From assembly GCF_037327425.1 (NCBI RefSeq), contig NZ_CP147846.1:4464001-4528000 (forward strand): a stretch of 64,000 nt of DNA, read 5' to 3'. The notes beneath the pieces were generated by a model that saw only the letters and a program-made list of their open reading frames with translations, had not been told where the DNA came from and did not search any database. The translations under genes and the position numbers were made by a program. Source of the stretch: Rhodococcus sovatensis (lineage in GTDB: Bacteria > Actinomycetota > Actinomycetes > Mycobacteriales > Mycobacteriaceae). Of the stretch, positions 1-8,659 are shown in pieces (the first letter of the stretch is position 1; each line of letters begins with the position of its first letter).

Positions 1-524
1 CCGAGCCAGGGCGCTTGGAGCGACGGCGCGGCATCGACCAACGCGACGGCATCGGCGTTCAGTGGCTCGGTGATCCCGGCAGCAGCGACACTGACTGCCG
101 CCCCGATCGGACGGTTGGTGGCGACGATCAGAGCCGCGGTACCCGCGTCGTCGAACCCGATGACCCCGACACAATCCGGATACACGCCGCGGGAGGTGAG
201 CCAGTCGAACGTCGCGTCGAAATCGGCGAACAGATTCTCACCGAACACCTCCTCGCCGTCCGCGACCGAGTCGCGATGGAAAAGATCGGGCGCGACCGCG
301 AGCCAGCCTTCCAGCGCAAGCGAGTGCAGCAGCGCCACGAGCGACGGCGGAATCTCCCGGGACTCGTGGAGCACCACGATCCCGCCCCGGACGTTGCCCT
401 CGGGTGCGACAGCGGTGAGCGGCACCTTCTGTTGCACCGCGCGAGGTTGGTCGGTGTCGTCCGGGTCGTTCCCCGGTTCCACATCGATTCGGAGCACTGC
501 CACATCCGTGAAGATTCCCGACAT
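1..524 (-). CDS. Dienelactone hydrolase family protein (3' end outside window)
   Basis: The minus-strand frame opens at the ATG ending at 524 and runs off the left edge, so about 174 residues are visible. The N-terminal part reads like an alpha/beta hydrolase of the dienelactone hydrolase family: a VVLHESREI strand-turn near residue 45, then a segment ending LAVAPDLFHR. At the expected nucleophile elbow, where the family usually has G-x-C/S-x-G, the sequence is GFDDAG, with Asp at the catalytic position. The acid and His of the triad would lie outside the window. Family membership is well supported. Activity is doubtful because of the substituted nucleophile; it could be a non-catalytic paralogue. 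Confidence 0.75.
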   Translation of the reverse strand, partial: MSGIFTDVAVLRIDVEPGNDPDDTDQPRAVQQKVPLTAVAPEGNVRGGIVVLHESREIPPSLVALLHSLALEGWLAVAPDLFHRDSVADGEEVFGENLFADFDATFDWLTSRGVYPDCVGVIGFDDAGTAALIVATNRPIGAAVSVAAAGITEPLNADAVALVDAAPSLQAPWL

Positions 525-615
525 GAATCCAAAATAGTGCCGTCGGGCGCCCCCCGCACCAATACCGCCGGACGCACAGCAATCCCACATGAAGGTGAAG
601 CGCATAATACGAGCT

Positions 616-1692
616 GTGACTGCTCGCATCCGCACCGACCTCGACGCCATCCCCGCCTACGTTCCGGGCCGCAGCTTTCCCGGTGCGATGAAACTGGCCA
701 GCAACGAGACCACTCAGGGACCGCTGCCGAGCGTCCGGGAGAAGATCGCGGAAGCGGTCGCAACCGTCAACCGCTACCCGGATATTCGCGCCACCGAGTT
801 GGTTGCCGAGATCGCCGCGATGTTGAACGTCCAACCCGACAATGTCGCTGCCGGTAACGGGTCCGTCGCACTGTGCCAGGAGGTCGTGCAGATCATGTGC
901 GGCCCCGGCGACGAGGTCGTGTACGCATGGCGCTCGTTCGAGGCGTACCCGATCATCGCGCGCGTCGCGGGTGCCACTCCTGTCGAGGTCCCACTCGACG
1001 ACAACCACGTCCACGATCTCGATGCCATGCTCGCCGCGATCACCGAGCGCACCCGCGTCGTGTTCGTGTGCAACCCCAACAACCCGAGCGGCACGGTCGT
1101 CAGGCGATCCGCCCTCGAGAGGTTCCTCGACGCAGTTCCCCCGCACGTGCTCGTCGTACTGGACGAGGCCTACTTCGAATACGCCCGCGAGAACCCCGAG
1201 GGCGAGTACACCGACGGCGTCGAGCTCGCGCGCGGGCGTCGCAACGTCCTGGTCCTTCGGACGTTCTCGAAGGCGTACGGACTCGCCGGGCTGCGGGTGG
1301 GATACGCCGTCGGCGATCCGTCGGTCATCACCGCTCTCGGCAAGGTGCGCATCGCGTTCGCCGTCAATTCCGTCGCCCAGCGGGCCGCACTCGCATCACT
1401 GGCAGCCAAGGACGAACTGCTGGCCCGCACCGACGCTCTCGTCGTAGAAAGAGAGCGGGTACGTGAGGCCCTCATCGAATTGGGTTACGACGTAGCGCAT
1501 TCCGACTCGAACTTCGTCTTCCTGCCACTCGGTGATCGTTCTACGCCTTTCACCGAGGGCGCGGCAGAAGCAGGGATCATTTTGCGTGCCTTCACAGGCG
1601 ACGGCGTCCGGATCACCATCGGTGACCCGGACGAGAACGACGCATTCCTGAAGTACGCAGCTACCGCCGAAACCCGTGCGATCCTGCAGTAA
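616..1692 (+). CDS. pat: Histidinol-phosphate/aromatic aminotransferase (Pat/HisC2 type)
   Basis: Fold-type I PLP aminotransferase of about 358 residues. Visible features are KLASNET near the N-terminus, the substrate/cofactor segment FVCNPNNPSG, the DEAYFEY strand, and TFSKAYGLAG, whose lysine (about residue 219) should form the Schiff base. It resembles the mycobacterial stand-alone enzyme annotated Pat/HisC2, which transaminates aromatic keto acids and is not part of a his operon; no his genes are nearby. I chose GTG at 616 (VTARIRTDL), which fits that family's N-terminus, over the in-frame ATG at 589. The pyridoxal-enzyme call is firm; the substrate is inferred. Confidence 0.9.
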   Translation: MTARIRTDLDAIPAYVPGRSFPGAMKLASNETTQGPLPSVREKIAEAVATVNRYPDIRATELVAEIAAMLNVQPDNVAAGNGSVALCQEVVQIMCGPGDEVVYAWRSFEAYPIIARVAGATPVEVPLDDNHVHDLDAMLAAITERTRVVFVCNPNNPSGTVVRRSALERFLDAVPPHVLVVLDEAYFEYARENPEGEYTDGVELARGRRNVLVLRTFSKAYGLAGLRVGYAVGDPSVITALGKVRIAFAVNSVAQRAALASLAAKDELLARTDALVVERERVREALIELGYDVAHSDSNFVFLPLGDRSTPFTEGAAEAGIILRAFTGDGVRITIGDPDENDAFLKYAATAETRAILQ

Positions 1693-1701
1693 GCCCCCAG
1701 G

Positions 1702-2739
1702 TCAGATACCGAGAGCCCGTTCGAGCGTCGGCCAGGACTCACGCAGATCGTCCTGCCAGTAGGGCCACTGGTGGATGCCGTAGGGCCGGTAGACGACGGT
1801 GGCATCGATGTCGAGTGAGCGCAGCCGCGTGTCGAACAACGTGGTGCAGTACAGCGCCGCAGCCTCGAGCGGGCCGCCCTGAGCTGCTTCCTGCAAGCCA
1901 GTTCCACCGGGTCCGAGCTCGTAGGGACCGGGCAATCCGGTTCCGACGGAGATGTAGACGTCCTTGCCACGGAGTGCTTCGGCGTTGCGTGACGGGTCGT
2001 GTGCCACCCACCCGAAGTCTGCGTTCTCGCCCCACATGTTGGTTGCGTTGCCGCCGTTCATGGCGACAGTTGCGCGCACCGCGTCCTTGAGGTTGTTCTG
2101 AGAGTTGTCGTAGCACCCGCTCAGCCCCGCGACACCGGTGTACAGATTTGGGTGACGGGTGATGAGATCCATCGCGCCCTGAGCGCCCATGGACACGCCC
2201 GCGATGGCGTTGGTGCCGTTTCCGGAGAACCGTGCGTCGATCAGGGGTGGCAGCTCGGACGTCAGGAACGTTTCCCACTTGTTGATGCCCAGGATCGGAT
2301 CCGGGACATTCCAGTCGGTGTAGTAGCTACTGGAACCTCCGACGGGAAGAACCACGTTGACGTTCTTGTCGGCGAAGAAGTCGACGATGTCGGTCTTCTG
2401 CGTCCAGGTGCTTTCGAGGTAGTTCGACTCTTTACCGGCACTGACGCCGTCGAGCATGTACAACGTCGGCCGGGACACTGCCTGCGCGGCCGGGAGAAGA
2501 ACCTGAACCTGGACGATCTTGTTCATCGCGGGCGAGTCGACGAATACAGCTGCACGGCGGTCCGTGAGCATGTCGACATGATCGATGCGGGCCGGCCGGG
2601 ACGGAGCTGCCTGCGCAGATGGCGACGCGGCACCATCCGAGCTGCCTGTTCCGGGGAGCGGCTGGGCCGACACCACACCGGTTCCCAGTATCGACAGCGC
2701 AAGGCTGGTTCCCAGCGCTGCAATAACTCGACGGTGCAT
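1702..2739 (-). CDS. Secreted mycolyltransferase-like esterase (antigen 85 superfamily)
   Basis: A 345-residue protein with an N-terminal signal peptide (MHRR, hydrophobic core, cleavage near VVSA-QP) and then a low-complexity Ser/Pro/Ala stretch. The esterase domain contains YMLDG, the VVLPVGG turn, the YYTDW segment typical of antigen-85-like proteins, and the nucleophile elbow GVSMG (Ser about 183). A conserved-looking HQWPYW lies close to the C-terminus and should hold the catalytic His. Family members move mycolic acids onto trehalose or arabinogalactan outside the membrane. It is transcribed convergently with pat, nine bases apart. The exact acyl acceptor cannot be read from sequence. 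Confidence 0.88.
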   Translation of the reverse strand: MHRRVIAALGTSLALSILGTGVVSAQPLPGTGSSDGAASPSAQAAPSRPARIDHVDMLTDRRAAVFVDSPAMNKIVQVQVLLPAAQAVSRPTLYMLDGVSAGKESNYLESTWTQKTDIVDFFADKNVNVVLPVGGSSSYYTDWNVPDPILGINKWETFLTSELPPLIDARFSGNGTNAIAGVSMGAQGAMDLITRHPNLYTGVAGLSGCYDNSQNNLKDAVRATVAMNGGNATNMWGENADFGWVAHDPSRNAEALRGKDVYISVGTGLPGPYELGPGGTGLQEAAQGGPLEAAALYCTTLFDTRLRSLDIDATVVYRPYGIHQWPYWQDDLRESWPTLERALGI

Positions 2740-2880
2740 TACTTATCCATCCTCCCCCGCCGCGCCGATTCCGGCGCAACACGAACAACACGCGTTTCCC
2801 AACCTAACTCACGAGTAGATCGACCCTCGCAAGCTGTGGAACCGCTCACAGTAGTCGCAACGAATGACGTACCAAAAGTT

Positions 2881-3519
2881 CTATCGAATGTTTGGGACTC
2901 GTACCAAAGGCCGCATGAGCAGGGCTGCAGCAAGAAAACAGACAGCACCGACGAATGTGCCCACATTCGCGAGTTCGGCGTCCGCAAGCTGACCCGTCGA
3001 GGGACGGACGAAGGCTCCGACTGCGGAGATTCCGAACGCGACCGAGCCGATCATATTCAGCCACGTGCTGCGCCAGTCCCGCGCGTGCGGGTCCCACAGT
3101 TTGTCGGTCTCGGTCGTCGCGACGACGGCCAGTGCGCTCGCAACCAGGAACGCCGCCGAACCGAAGACGTCGGGCCGCCAGACCCATTTGTCGGCCTCGG
3201 ACGACGTCAAACCACTGACCATCGCGATTCCGGTGCTGACGTTGAAGAACAATGTGCCGGCAAATTGGAGCGCAGCAGCCCACCAGTCGTACAGCTCGAC
3301 TCGCTCCGACTCGCTGTCCGGTACCGGGCGGCCGCTCAGTCGCAGGGCAATGAATGCTGCCCCGGTGAAGAACAGCGACCCGACGAAGTACGTGATGTTG
3401 TCGAGGTCTGTGCCGACCCACTGCCCGTATCCAGGTACTGCCGCAAGCCCGAACAGCAGCGAGCCGATCACGAAGCCACCGGACTCACGCCTGATGCCCA
3501 CCGATTCATTCCAGCGCAC
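2881..3519 (-). CDS. YrhK-like multi-pass membrane protein
   Basis: A 212-residue integral membrane protein with about five hydrophobic segments and the repeated motif of a glycine-rich membrane segment followed by a GSLFF-like turn (FVGSLFFTG, QFAGTLFFNV). It resembles YrhK-domain proteins, whose function is not established. The GTG start at 3519 follows directly on the stop of the upstream DUF2252 gene, so the two are probably co-transcribed and translationally coupled. No catalytic motif is visible. Confidence 0.7.
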   Translation of the reverse strand: MRWNESVGIRRESGGFVIGSLLFGLAAVPGYGQWVGTDLDNITYFVGSLFFTGAAFIALRLSGRPVPDSESERVELYDWWAAALQFAGTLFFNVSTGIAMVSGLTSSEADKWVWRPDVFGSAAFLVASALAVVATTETDKLWDPHARDWRSTWLNMIGSVAFGISAVGAFVRPSTGQLADAELANVGTFVGAVCFLAAALLMRPLVRVPNIR

Positions 3520-4902
3520 TCAGACTCCGGCCTGCGCGACCACCCGGCCGCTGTCGATGGCATCGACCAGCGCACGGTGGTCGGACGTGTTCTGGACGGA
3601 ATAGGCGTCGGCGAACTCGGTCATCGCGTTCTCGAACGCGGAACTCGAACCGAGGTAACCCGCGATCTCGACGCGATCCCCCGCCCTCGCGTGAGCGTAG
3701 GCCAGGACCCTCCCGCACAGCCGCCCGTACAACTCCATCCCCCTCGGCGACATCACCTCGATCACCGCGGAGCCTTTGCCGTCGCGTAGTTGCCGCAGAT
3801 AGAGATCCCGCGTCGCACCGTCGGGATCCATTCCTCTAGCCCACCCCAGAAAGATGTCGCTCGACGCCTGCATGAGGCGTTGCCCCTCGACAACGCGTCG
3901 ACCCTGGTTCTCGAAGGTCGGTCCGTCGACGTACGACGCGATGACCGACGCCTGGGCTTCCTTGGCCTGCAGGAAGAGCGGGTCGCCTTCGTCGGCGCCC
4001 TCCATCAGGATTATCCACGCGCGTGTGCCGACGCTGCCGACCCCGACGACCTTGCGCGCGAGCTGAATCGGTCGGTAGGCGTCGAGCAGAAGCTGCTTAT
4101 CGTGTTGGAAGGTCTCGCGGTAGGACTGCAACCTGCGGTCGAGCTGCCGGTAGGTTTCGGCGACATCGTCGACGAGGTCTTCCACCGGGACGATCAACGG
4201 CGGGTTCGCAATGATGCGTCGACGGCCGTCCGTCACCGTCGTGAGTTTGTCTAGCGCCTGAATATGGTTCTTGGAGCGCGCTTTCCGGATCAGATCTTTC
4301 GTCCGCTTACGCATCGTGGAATCGAGCTCGTGCTGGATGGTTTCGAGCTCGTCGGTGATCTCGACGTGCGAATACCAGACCTCGAGATTGCCCAGTTCCG
4401 CTTGGCGCCTGATGGTCTCCCGATATGCCAACGCACACGAAGTGGTGATTCGCCTTCGCTGCTTTCTGGTGAATTCGCGGGAGATGGCTGCCACGGCCAA
4501 ACTTGCGACGAGGCGTTTGACGTCCCACTCGAACGGGCCACGATAGGTCTCGTCGAAGTCGTTGATATCGAACGCCATTCGGCGCTCCGGTGTCGCGTAG
4601 ACACCGAAGTTGCTGAGGTGCGCGTCGCCACAGAGCTGAGTGGTGATGCCCGAGGACGGCGACCGCGACAGGTCGTCGGCCATCACCAAGGCGGCCCCGC
4701 GAAAGAACGGGAACTCCGACGCGGCCATCCTGCCGTACCGAATAGGCACCAACTCGGGCACACGCGTCGCGGCTTGCGTCTCGAGCAGTGCCACCGGGTC
4801 GCGCGTGGTGACAGTCAGCGCGGCAAGCGACGCCAGCGGCGTAGATCGCCTGGCCGTCTTGCCGCGCTTGCGCCGGGAGTCGCGGTCGAGGGCGGACGTC
4901 AT
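3520..4902 (-). CDS. DUF2252 domain protein
   Basis: A 460-residue soluble protein matching the DUF2252 family, which has a kinase-like pattern. Visible elements are CGDAHLSNFGVY (about residues 90-101), AFDINDFDETYRGPFEWDVKRL shortly after (the metal/nucleotide-binding type D-x-N-D-F-D), and a C-terminal YAHARAGD segment. The HGD-like and DxND-like pattern recalls aminoglycoside phosphotransferase folds, so an ATP-dependent role is possible, but no substrate is known to me. It precedes the YrhK-like gene without a gap. An Arg/Lys-rich N-terminus precedes the domain. Confidence 0.85.
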   Translation of the reverse strand: MTSALDRDSRRKRGKTARRSTPLASLAALTVTTRDPVALLETQAATRVPELVPIRYGRMAASEFPFFRGAALVMADDLSRSPSSGITTQLCGDAHLSNFGVYATPERRMAFDINDFDETYRGPFEWDVKRLVASLAVAAISREFTRKQRRRITTSCALAYRETIRRQAELGNLEVWYSHVEITDELETIQHELDSTMRKRTKDLIRKARSKNHIQALDKLTTVTDGRRRIIANPPLIVPVEDLVDDVAETYRQLDRRLQSYRETFQHDKQLLLDAYRPIQLARKVVGVGSVGTRAWIILMEGADEGDPLFLQAKEAQASVIASYVDGPTFENQGRRVVEGQRLMQASSDIFLGWARGMDPDGATRDLYLRQLRDGKGSAVIEVMSPRGMELYGRLCGRVLAYAHARAGDRVEIAGYLGSSSAFENAMTEFADAYSVQNTSDHRALVDAIDSGRVVAQAGV

Positions 4903-4953
4903 ATCCCGATTGTCGGCCTGCCTGCCCGCCGCGTCGTCACCCGTCGAGGATGG

Positions 4954-5157
4954 TTATCCCCGGCCCGTCTCGGCCTGCAGTTTGTCGATCATCTCCGAGG
5001 CTTCCGCCTTCGTCAGGCCGTCGGGGACCTTCTCGTCGGCCTCCTGCGCCAGGGTGTTCAGGTAGCTTTCCTGAGGTCCGGTGATCGGCTCGTCGCCGGT
5101 GACCCACTTCTCGGGATCCTTCTCGGGGTTCTGCTTGACCTGCTCGTTTTCGCTCAT
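4954..5157 (-). CDS. DUF3072 small protein
   Basis: A 67-residue acidic soluble protein with the DUF3072 pattern: DPEKWVTGDEP, TGPQESYLNTLA, and LTKAEASEMIDKLQ with a short hydrophilic tail. No membrane segment or signal is seen. Function is unknown. It stands alone between the DUF2252 operon and the divergent excalibur gene. Confidence 0.8.
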   Translation of the reverse strand: MSENEQVKQNPEKDPEKWVTGDEPITGPQESYLNTLAQEADEKVPDGLTKAEASEMIDKLQAETGRG

Positions 5158-5314
5158 ATGTTCGTATACGCGCTTCGGGTGCGATCCAAACCCGCTAATT
5201 CAGACGAATGACACCAATTGACTGTTCAACGACCGCGGCCGCAAGATCGAACCTCACCCCTCCTCGGATCCGGAGAATCTCGTCGCGATCCGGGAACATT
5301 GTCAGGAGCTCCAC

Positions 5315-5647
5315 ATGATTCGCTCGTCCTCCCTCGTTCGTGTCGGCCTCGGCGGTTTCGTCGTCGCAGCAGCCATGGCGACCATGCCCGCCGTCGCCGC
5401 AGCCGATCCTGTCACCGACTTCCTCTGCACTTCCGGATCGTCGCAGTTCTGCCCGGCTATGATCGCACCGGCACCCCAGGTCGCTCCAGCACCTCAGGCT
5501 GCCCCGCGGCCTGCCCCGGCTCCTGGTGCGTTCGAGTACAAGAACTGCACCGAGGCCCGTGATGCCGGCGCTGCACCTGTGTACCGCGGTGAATACGGCT
5601 ACGGTCAGCACCTGGATCGCGACAACGACGGAATCGGCTGCGAGTAG
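5315..5647 (+). CDS. Secreted excalibur calcium-binding domain protein
   Basis: A 110-residue exported protein. The signal peptide (MIRSSSLVRV, then an Ala/Met-rich core) should be cut after the AAA-DP region. A proline/alanine linker follows (about residues 50-72), then a C-terminal excalibur motif: FEYKNCTEARDAG, GEYGYGQHLDRDNDGIGCE. The DxDxDGxxCE calcium loop is complete. Such proteins act at the cell surface; a partner cannot be inferred. A near-perfect hairpin follows the stop and may end transcription. Confidence 0.88.
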   Translation: MIRSSSLVRVGLGGFVVAAAMATMPAVAAADPVTDFLCTSGSSQFCPAMIAPAPQVAPAPQAAPRPAPAPGAFEYKNCTEARDAGAAPVYRGEYGYGQHLDRDNDGIGCE

Positions 5648-5655
5648 TCCTCGAC

Positions 5656-5704
5656 TTCGCACTTGTGCAGGAGAAATCGCGGTTTCTACCTGCACAAGTG
5701 CGAA
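5656..5704. terminator. Long perfect intergenic hairpin
   Basis: Sixteen-base perfect inverted arms (5656-5671 and 5689-5704; left arm TTCGCACTTGTGCAGG) enclose a second inner stem (AGAAA/TTTCT) with a six-base loop. It sits nine bases after the excalibur stop and before the pseudouridine synthase. No U-tract follows, so it may be a structured repeat or a bidirectional terminator rather than a classical one. Confidence 0.6.
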
Positions 5705-5729
5705 CTCCGCGGCCGGATAAGCTCACTCG

Positions 5730-6639
5730 GTGAGACGACGGCAGCAACCGCCGCTGCCGAAGAGGCACGGCCTCGACCCCGCGAGAATTCGGATGCCTGC
5801 GGATGGCGAGTGGCACACCGTCCGCGAGTTCCTGATCGACACCCTCCCCCCGCATGACCGTGACCCGCATCGACGAGATGCTCGACGAAGGCGCCGTCGT
5901 CGACATGCAGGGGCCGCTCACGTCCATGTCTCCGTACGTGCCTGGTGACGCAGTGTGGTTCCACCGAGACTTACCCGTGGAACCCGTTGTGCCGTTCGAT
6001 ATTTCCATCGTTCATTGCGACGATGCCGTGCTCGTGGTCGACAAGCCGCACTTCCTGCCGACCATTCCGCGGGGCGGCCACATTCTGCAGACTGCACTCG
6101 TACGTCTGCGCCTGGAGCTGAATCTGCCCGATCTGATTCCCGCCCATCGGCTGGACCGCGTGACTGCCGGGCTGGTGCTGTTCGTCGTCGACCCAGCGCT
6201 CCGAGGCGCGTACCAGACTTTGTTTCAGGACCGAAAAGTTCGCAAGGTGTACGAGGCGATCGCACCCACCGATTCGACCCTGCAGTTTCCGTGCACGGTA
6301 CGCAGCCGCATCGTCAAGGAGAAGTTCGACTTCGCTGCGCGCGAGGTCGACGGTGAACCGAATGCGGAAACGCAGATCGAACTCATCGACCAACGCGGCG
6401 ACCTCGGCCGCTACCGGCTGCAGCCGCGGACCGGGCGCACCCATCAGCTGCGGCTACACATGAATTCGCTCGGTATCCCGATTCTCGGCGACGACCTCTA
6501 CCCGCAGCCGACCGAGCGACCCGTCGACGACTTCACAGCCCCACTCCAACTCCTCGCGTCGACCCTCGAATTCACCGACCCGCTCTCGGGCGAAATTCGT
6601 CGGTTCGATTCGCGAAGAACCCTCGAGCGGTGGCACTAG
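5730..6639 (+). pseudogene. RluA-family pseudouridine synthase, split by a +1 C in a C-run
   Basis: Two frames together form one RluA/RsuA-type enzyme. The start at 5730 gives VRRRQQPPLPKRHGLDPARI to VREFLIDTLP. At 5846-5851 a run of six C shifts the frame; with five C it reads on as PRMTVTRIDEMLDEG. The second part holds the catalytic signature HRLDRVTAGLVLF (Asp is the nucleophile), RVRKVYEA-like and GRTHQLRLHMNSLG motifs, so catalysis would be intact if translation started at the internal ATG 5854. The enzyme modifies uridines in rRNA or tRNA. A homopolymer length change can be a sequencing error or a true recent mutation. The 3' end is repeated at 17.03 kb. Confidence 0.85.
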
Positions 6640-6649
6640 CGGAAGCCGA

Positions 6650-6790
6650 CTACGCGGAGTCCAAAGGATCGCGTCCGCCGAGCAGCATCTCGAGGTCGGT
6701 GTAGGTCTCCAAAGGCGGTGGCTACCGATGTCCGAGTAGGACATTCGATTTCGCACCGAACCATCGAAAATCACAACGACGACGGACGCA
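6650..6790 (-). pseudogene. Internally deleted DUF4288 gene copy
   Basis: From 6650 to 6714 the minus strand encodes the last residues of the DUF4288 protein found intact at 18224-18586 (ETYTDLEMLLGG to DPLDSA and stop). Immediately afterwards the sequence matches the region upstream of that gene (about 18614-18690: GGCTACCG-TGTCCGAGT and ATCGAAAATCACAACG), so about 330 bases of the coding region are missing. With the rluA 3' end it forms the left member of a diverged direct repeat around the 6.7-18.2 kb block. Confidence 0.75.
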
Positions 6791-6909
6791 GCTGGATTCC
6801 GTTGCAACTGCAGCGGCTCTCTACGGGGCCAGCGAGTAGAATCTAGTTCCACTAGTGATCGAGAGAATTGCAAGAGCGCGGATCTCCCGCGCACTCGAGG
6901 AGAAAATGG

Positions 6910-7401
6910 ATGGACCTACGCCGTGTGCGGGAAGTGCGCTTCTGGGACAAAGTGCGAAGAAGTGTGAACAAAATCGCCGCTTTGTGTGAAGCCGCCGATG
7001 GTGACGGTCATCCTAGTATCGAACGGGTTGTCGCTATAGCGACCGCGGGGCCGCGGCCGGTGGAGGTACGGAACGCAAGGTTGCCCTGGGGCGTGTTCGG
7101 TCGCTGGTTGCGGTATCCGGACAAGGATGTCTTCGAGGTAGCCGACGGATTGCCCTCCCGGGATTGGACGATCGCACACGAGCTTGGACACTTGGTCCTC
7201 GGCCACGGAAAGCTCTTCTCCGAAATCGGATCTACTGCGAGCTTGAGATCCGAGCCAAGCACGGTCATGTCACGGTCCTGCGGAGCAGCGTCACACGAGC
7301 GCTGCGAACTCGAGGCCGAACGATTCGCGGCACTGTTGTTGGACCGCTTGAGAGTCATAGCTGACCTGTCCGCCAGTGGAACGCAGGAGCTCTTAGGTTG
7401 A
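6910..7401 (+). CDS. ImmA/IrrE family metallo-endopeptidase
   Basis: A 163-residue protein with the zinc protease signature HELGHLVLGH (about residue 90) and a downstream acidic helix ELEAERFAALLL that should supply the third ligand. Such proteases commonly cleave or inactivate a partner HTH repressor. ATG 6910 was chosen because AGGAGAA lies just upstream. The stop overlaps the TTG start of the next gene (TTGA), so the two are coupled. An EspR-like HTH gene lies just beyond on the other strand, a natural candidate partner. Confidence 0.85.
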   Translation: MDLRRVREVRFWDKVRRSVNKIAALCEAADGDGHPSIERVVAIATAGPRPVEVRNARLPWGVFGRWLRYPDKDVFEVADGLPSRDWTIAHELGHLVLGHGKLFSEIGSTASLRSEPSTVMSRSCGAASHERCELEAERFAALLLDRLRVIADLSASGTQELLG

Positions 7402-8327
7402 TTCTGATCGCGATTGCGGTCCTGCTCTGGGTTGTGGCATTCGTTCGTCTTGCGCGCTGGGCAGCTAGTCCAGCGTTGTCCCCATCGCTCGGTGCCGCGA
7501 TAGTGCTGTCCTCGTTGGCTGCACGCGTAACTTTGTTCAACGTACCGGCGCTCTCCGAGTGGCTTGACAACGTGACAAGCTGGCCCAATCTGGCGACCCT
7601 CGCTCAGTTGCTGTTTTTGGTCAGCGCCACAGCAGGAGCCCAGATCGTGGTCATCGGCCTTATCCCGGAGATAGGCAGTCCAGGACGCATCGTGCGCTAC
7701 ATGCTGGCGTTGGGCCTCGTAGTTGCGGTTCTCGTGACAGTCCTCTTTGCCGCCGCCGGCAGAAGAAGCCGACTATCGGTGTATGAGTACGCCTCCGAAT
7801 ACTCCGCCGATGGCTGGATCGCCGGCGCCTTTCTGCTGACTATCGGCTACGGCGCGACGGGTTGCGTCGCTATCACAACTATTTCGATCAGGACACTTCG
7901 GCGCAGCGGCAGTCGGTGGAGGCCACAGCTACTGCTCCTGGCAATTGGCAGTGGCCTGTTCGCCTGCTACGCCCTCTCCAGGGCCGCCCTGATCTGGGCG
8001 AGTCGCGTCGACAAACATTGGTCGGTTCGGCCGGTCTTCGACGCTGGCAGTGCGATTGCCGCAGTGGCGTGCGTTCTCGTCGTCATCGGCTTGACCTGGG
8101 AAAGCGCTGGTGCTGTCGTCCGCGCGTGGCGGTACTTGAAGCGTTCACAAGCTCTGTTTGCGCAGATTGACCTTGTGGCACCTGATATGACGAAGCAGGC
8201 CGACCGGGTCGCAGGATGGTCCGTCACCCGCCGAGCCGAGGCGCGCTCGGTGGCAATACTCGACTTTCTGACTCTGTGAACCGTACCGGGTTTGATGCCG
8301 CTTCGTTCTTTGTGAAGGATGAAGCAT

Positions 8328-8642
8328 ATGTCGAAGCGTTACCCGGCCGAGCAACGTGAGCGTGCGGTGAAGATGGTCCTAGACCACCTCCACGAGTACA
8401 ACTCCGTGTACGGCGCGTGCAAGGCGATCGGACCGAAATTGGGTGTCGGCGCGGAGTCACTCCGGCTCTGGACACGCCAGGCTCAGATCGATGCCGACCA
8501 AGCTCGCGGTGCAACAACGGAGGAGCAGCAACGTATCAAGGAACTCGAACGTGAGAACCGAGATCTCAAGGAAGCCAACGAGATTCTGAAGTCGGCATCG
8601 ATTTTCTTCGCGAGGGAGCTCGACCCTCGCCGCCGCAAATAG
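8328..8642 (+). CDS. IS3-family transposase OrfA
   Basis: A 104-residue HTH protein (MSKRYPAEQRERAVKMV start, leucine-zipper-like ELERENRDLKEANEILKSAS). It binds the IS ends. I prefer ATG 8328 over the ATG at 8319. The C-terminal FFARELD is the usual junction where frameshifting makes the OrfAB fusion. Confidence 0.93.
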   Translation: MSKRYPAEQRERAVKMVLDHLHEYNSVYGACKAIGPKLGVGAESLRLWTRQAQIDADQARGATTEEQQRIKELERENRDLKEANEILKSASIFFARELDPRRRK

Positions 8643-8659
8643 TCCAGTTCATCGATCAG

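Noticed and set aside
128..1146. Minus-strand frames across the first kilobase
   Set aside because: They cross the pat gene antisense and compete with the well-supported dienelactone hydrolase frame; the translations are Arg-rich and without motifs.
1999..3789. Very long open frame on the plus strand (596 codons)
   Set aside because: It is antisense to the mycolyltransferase, YrhK-like and DUF2252 genes. Its translation has no domain, and long antisense frames are common at this GC content.
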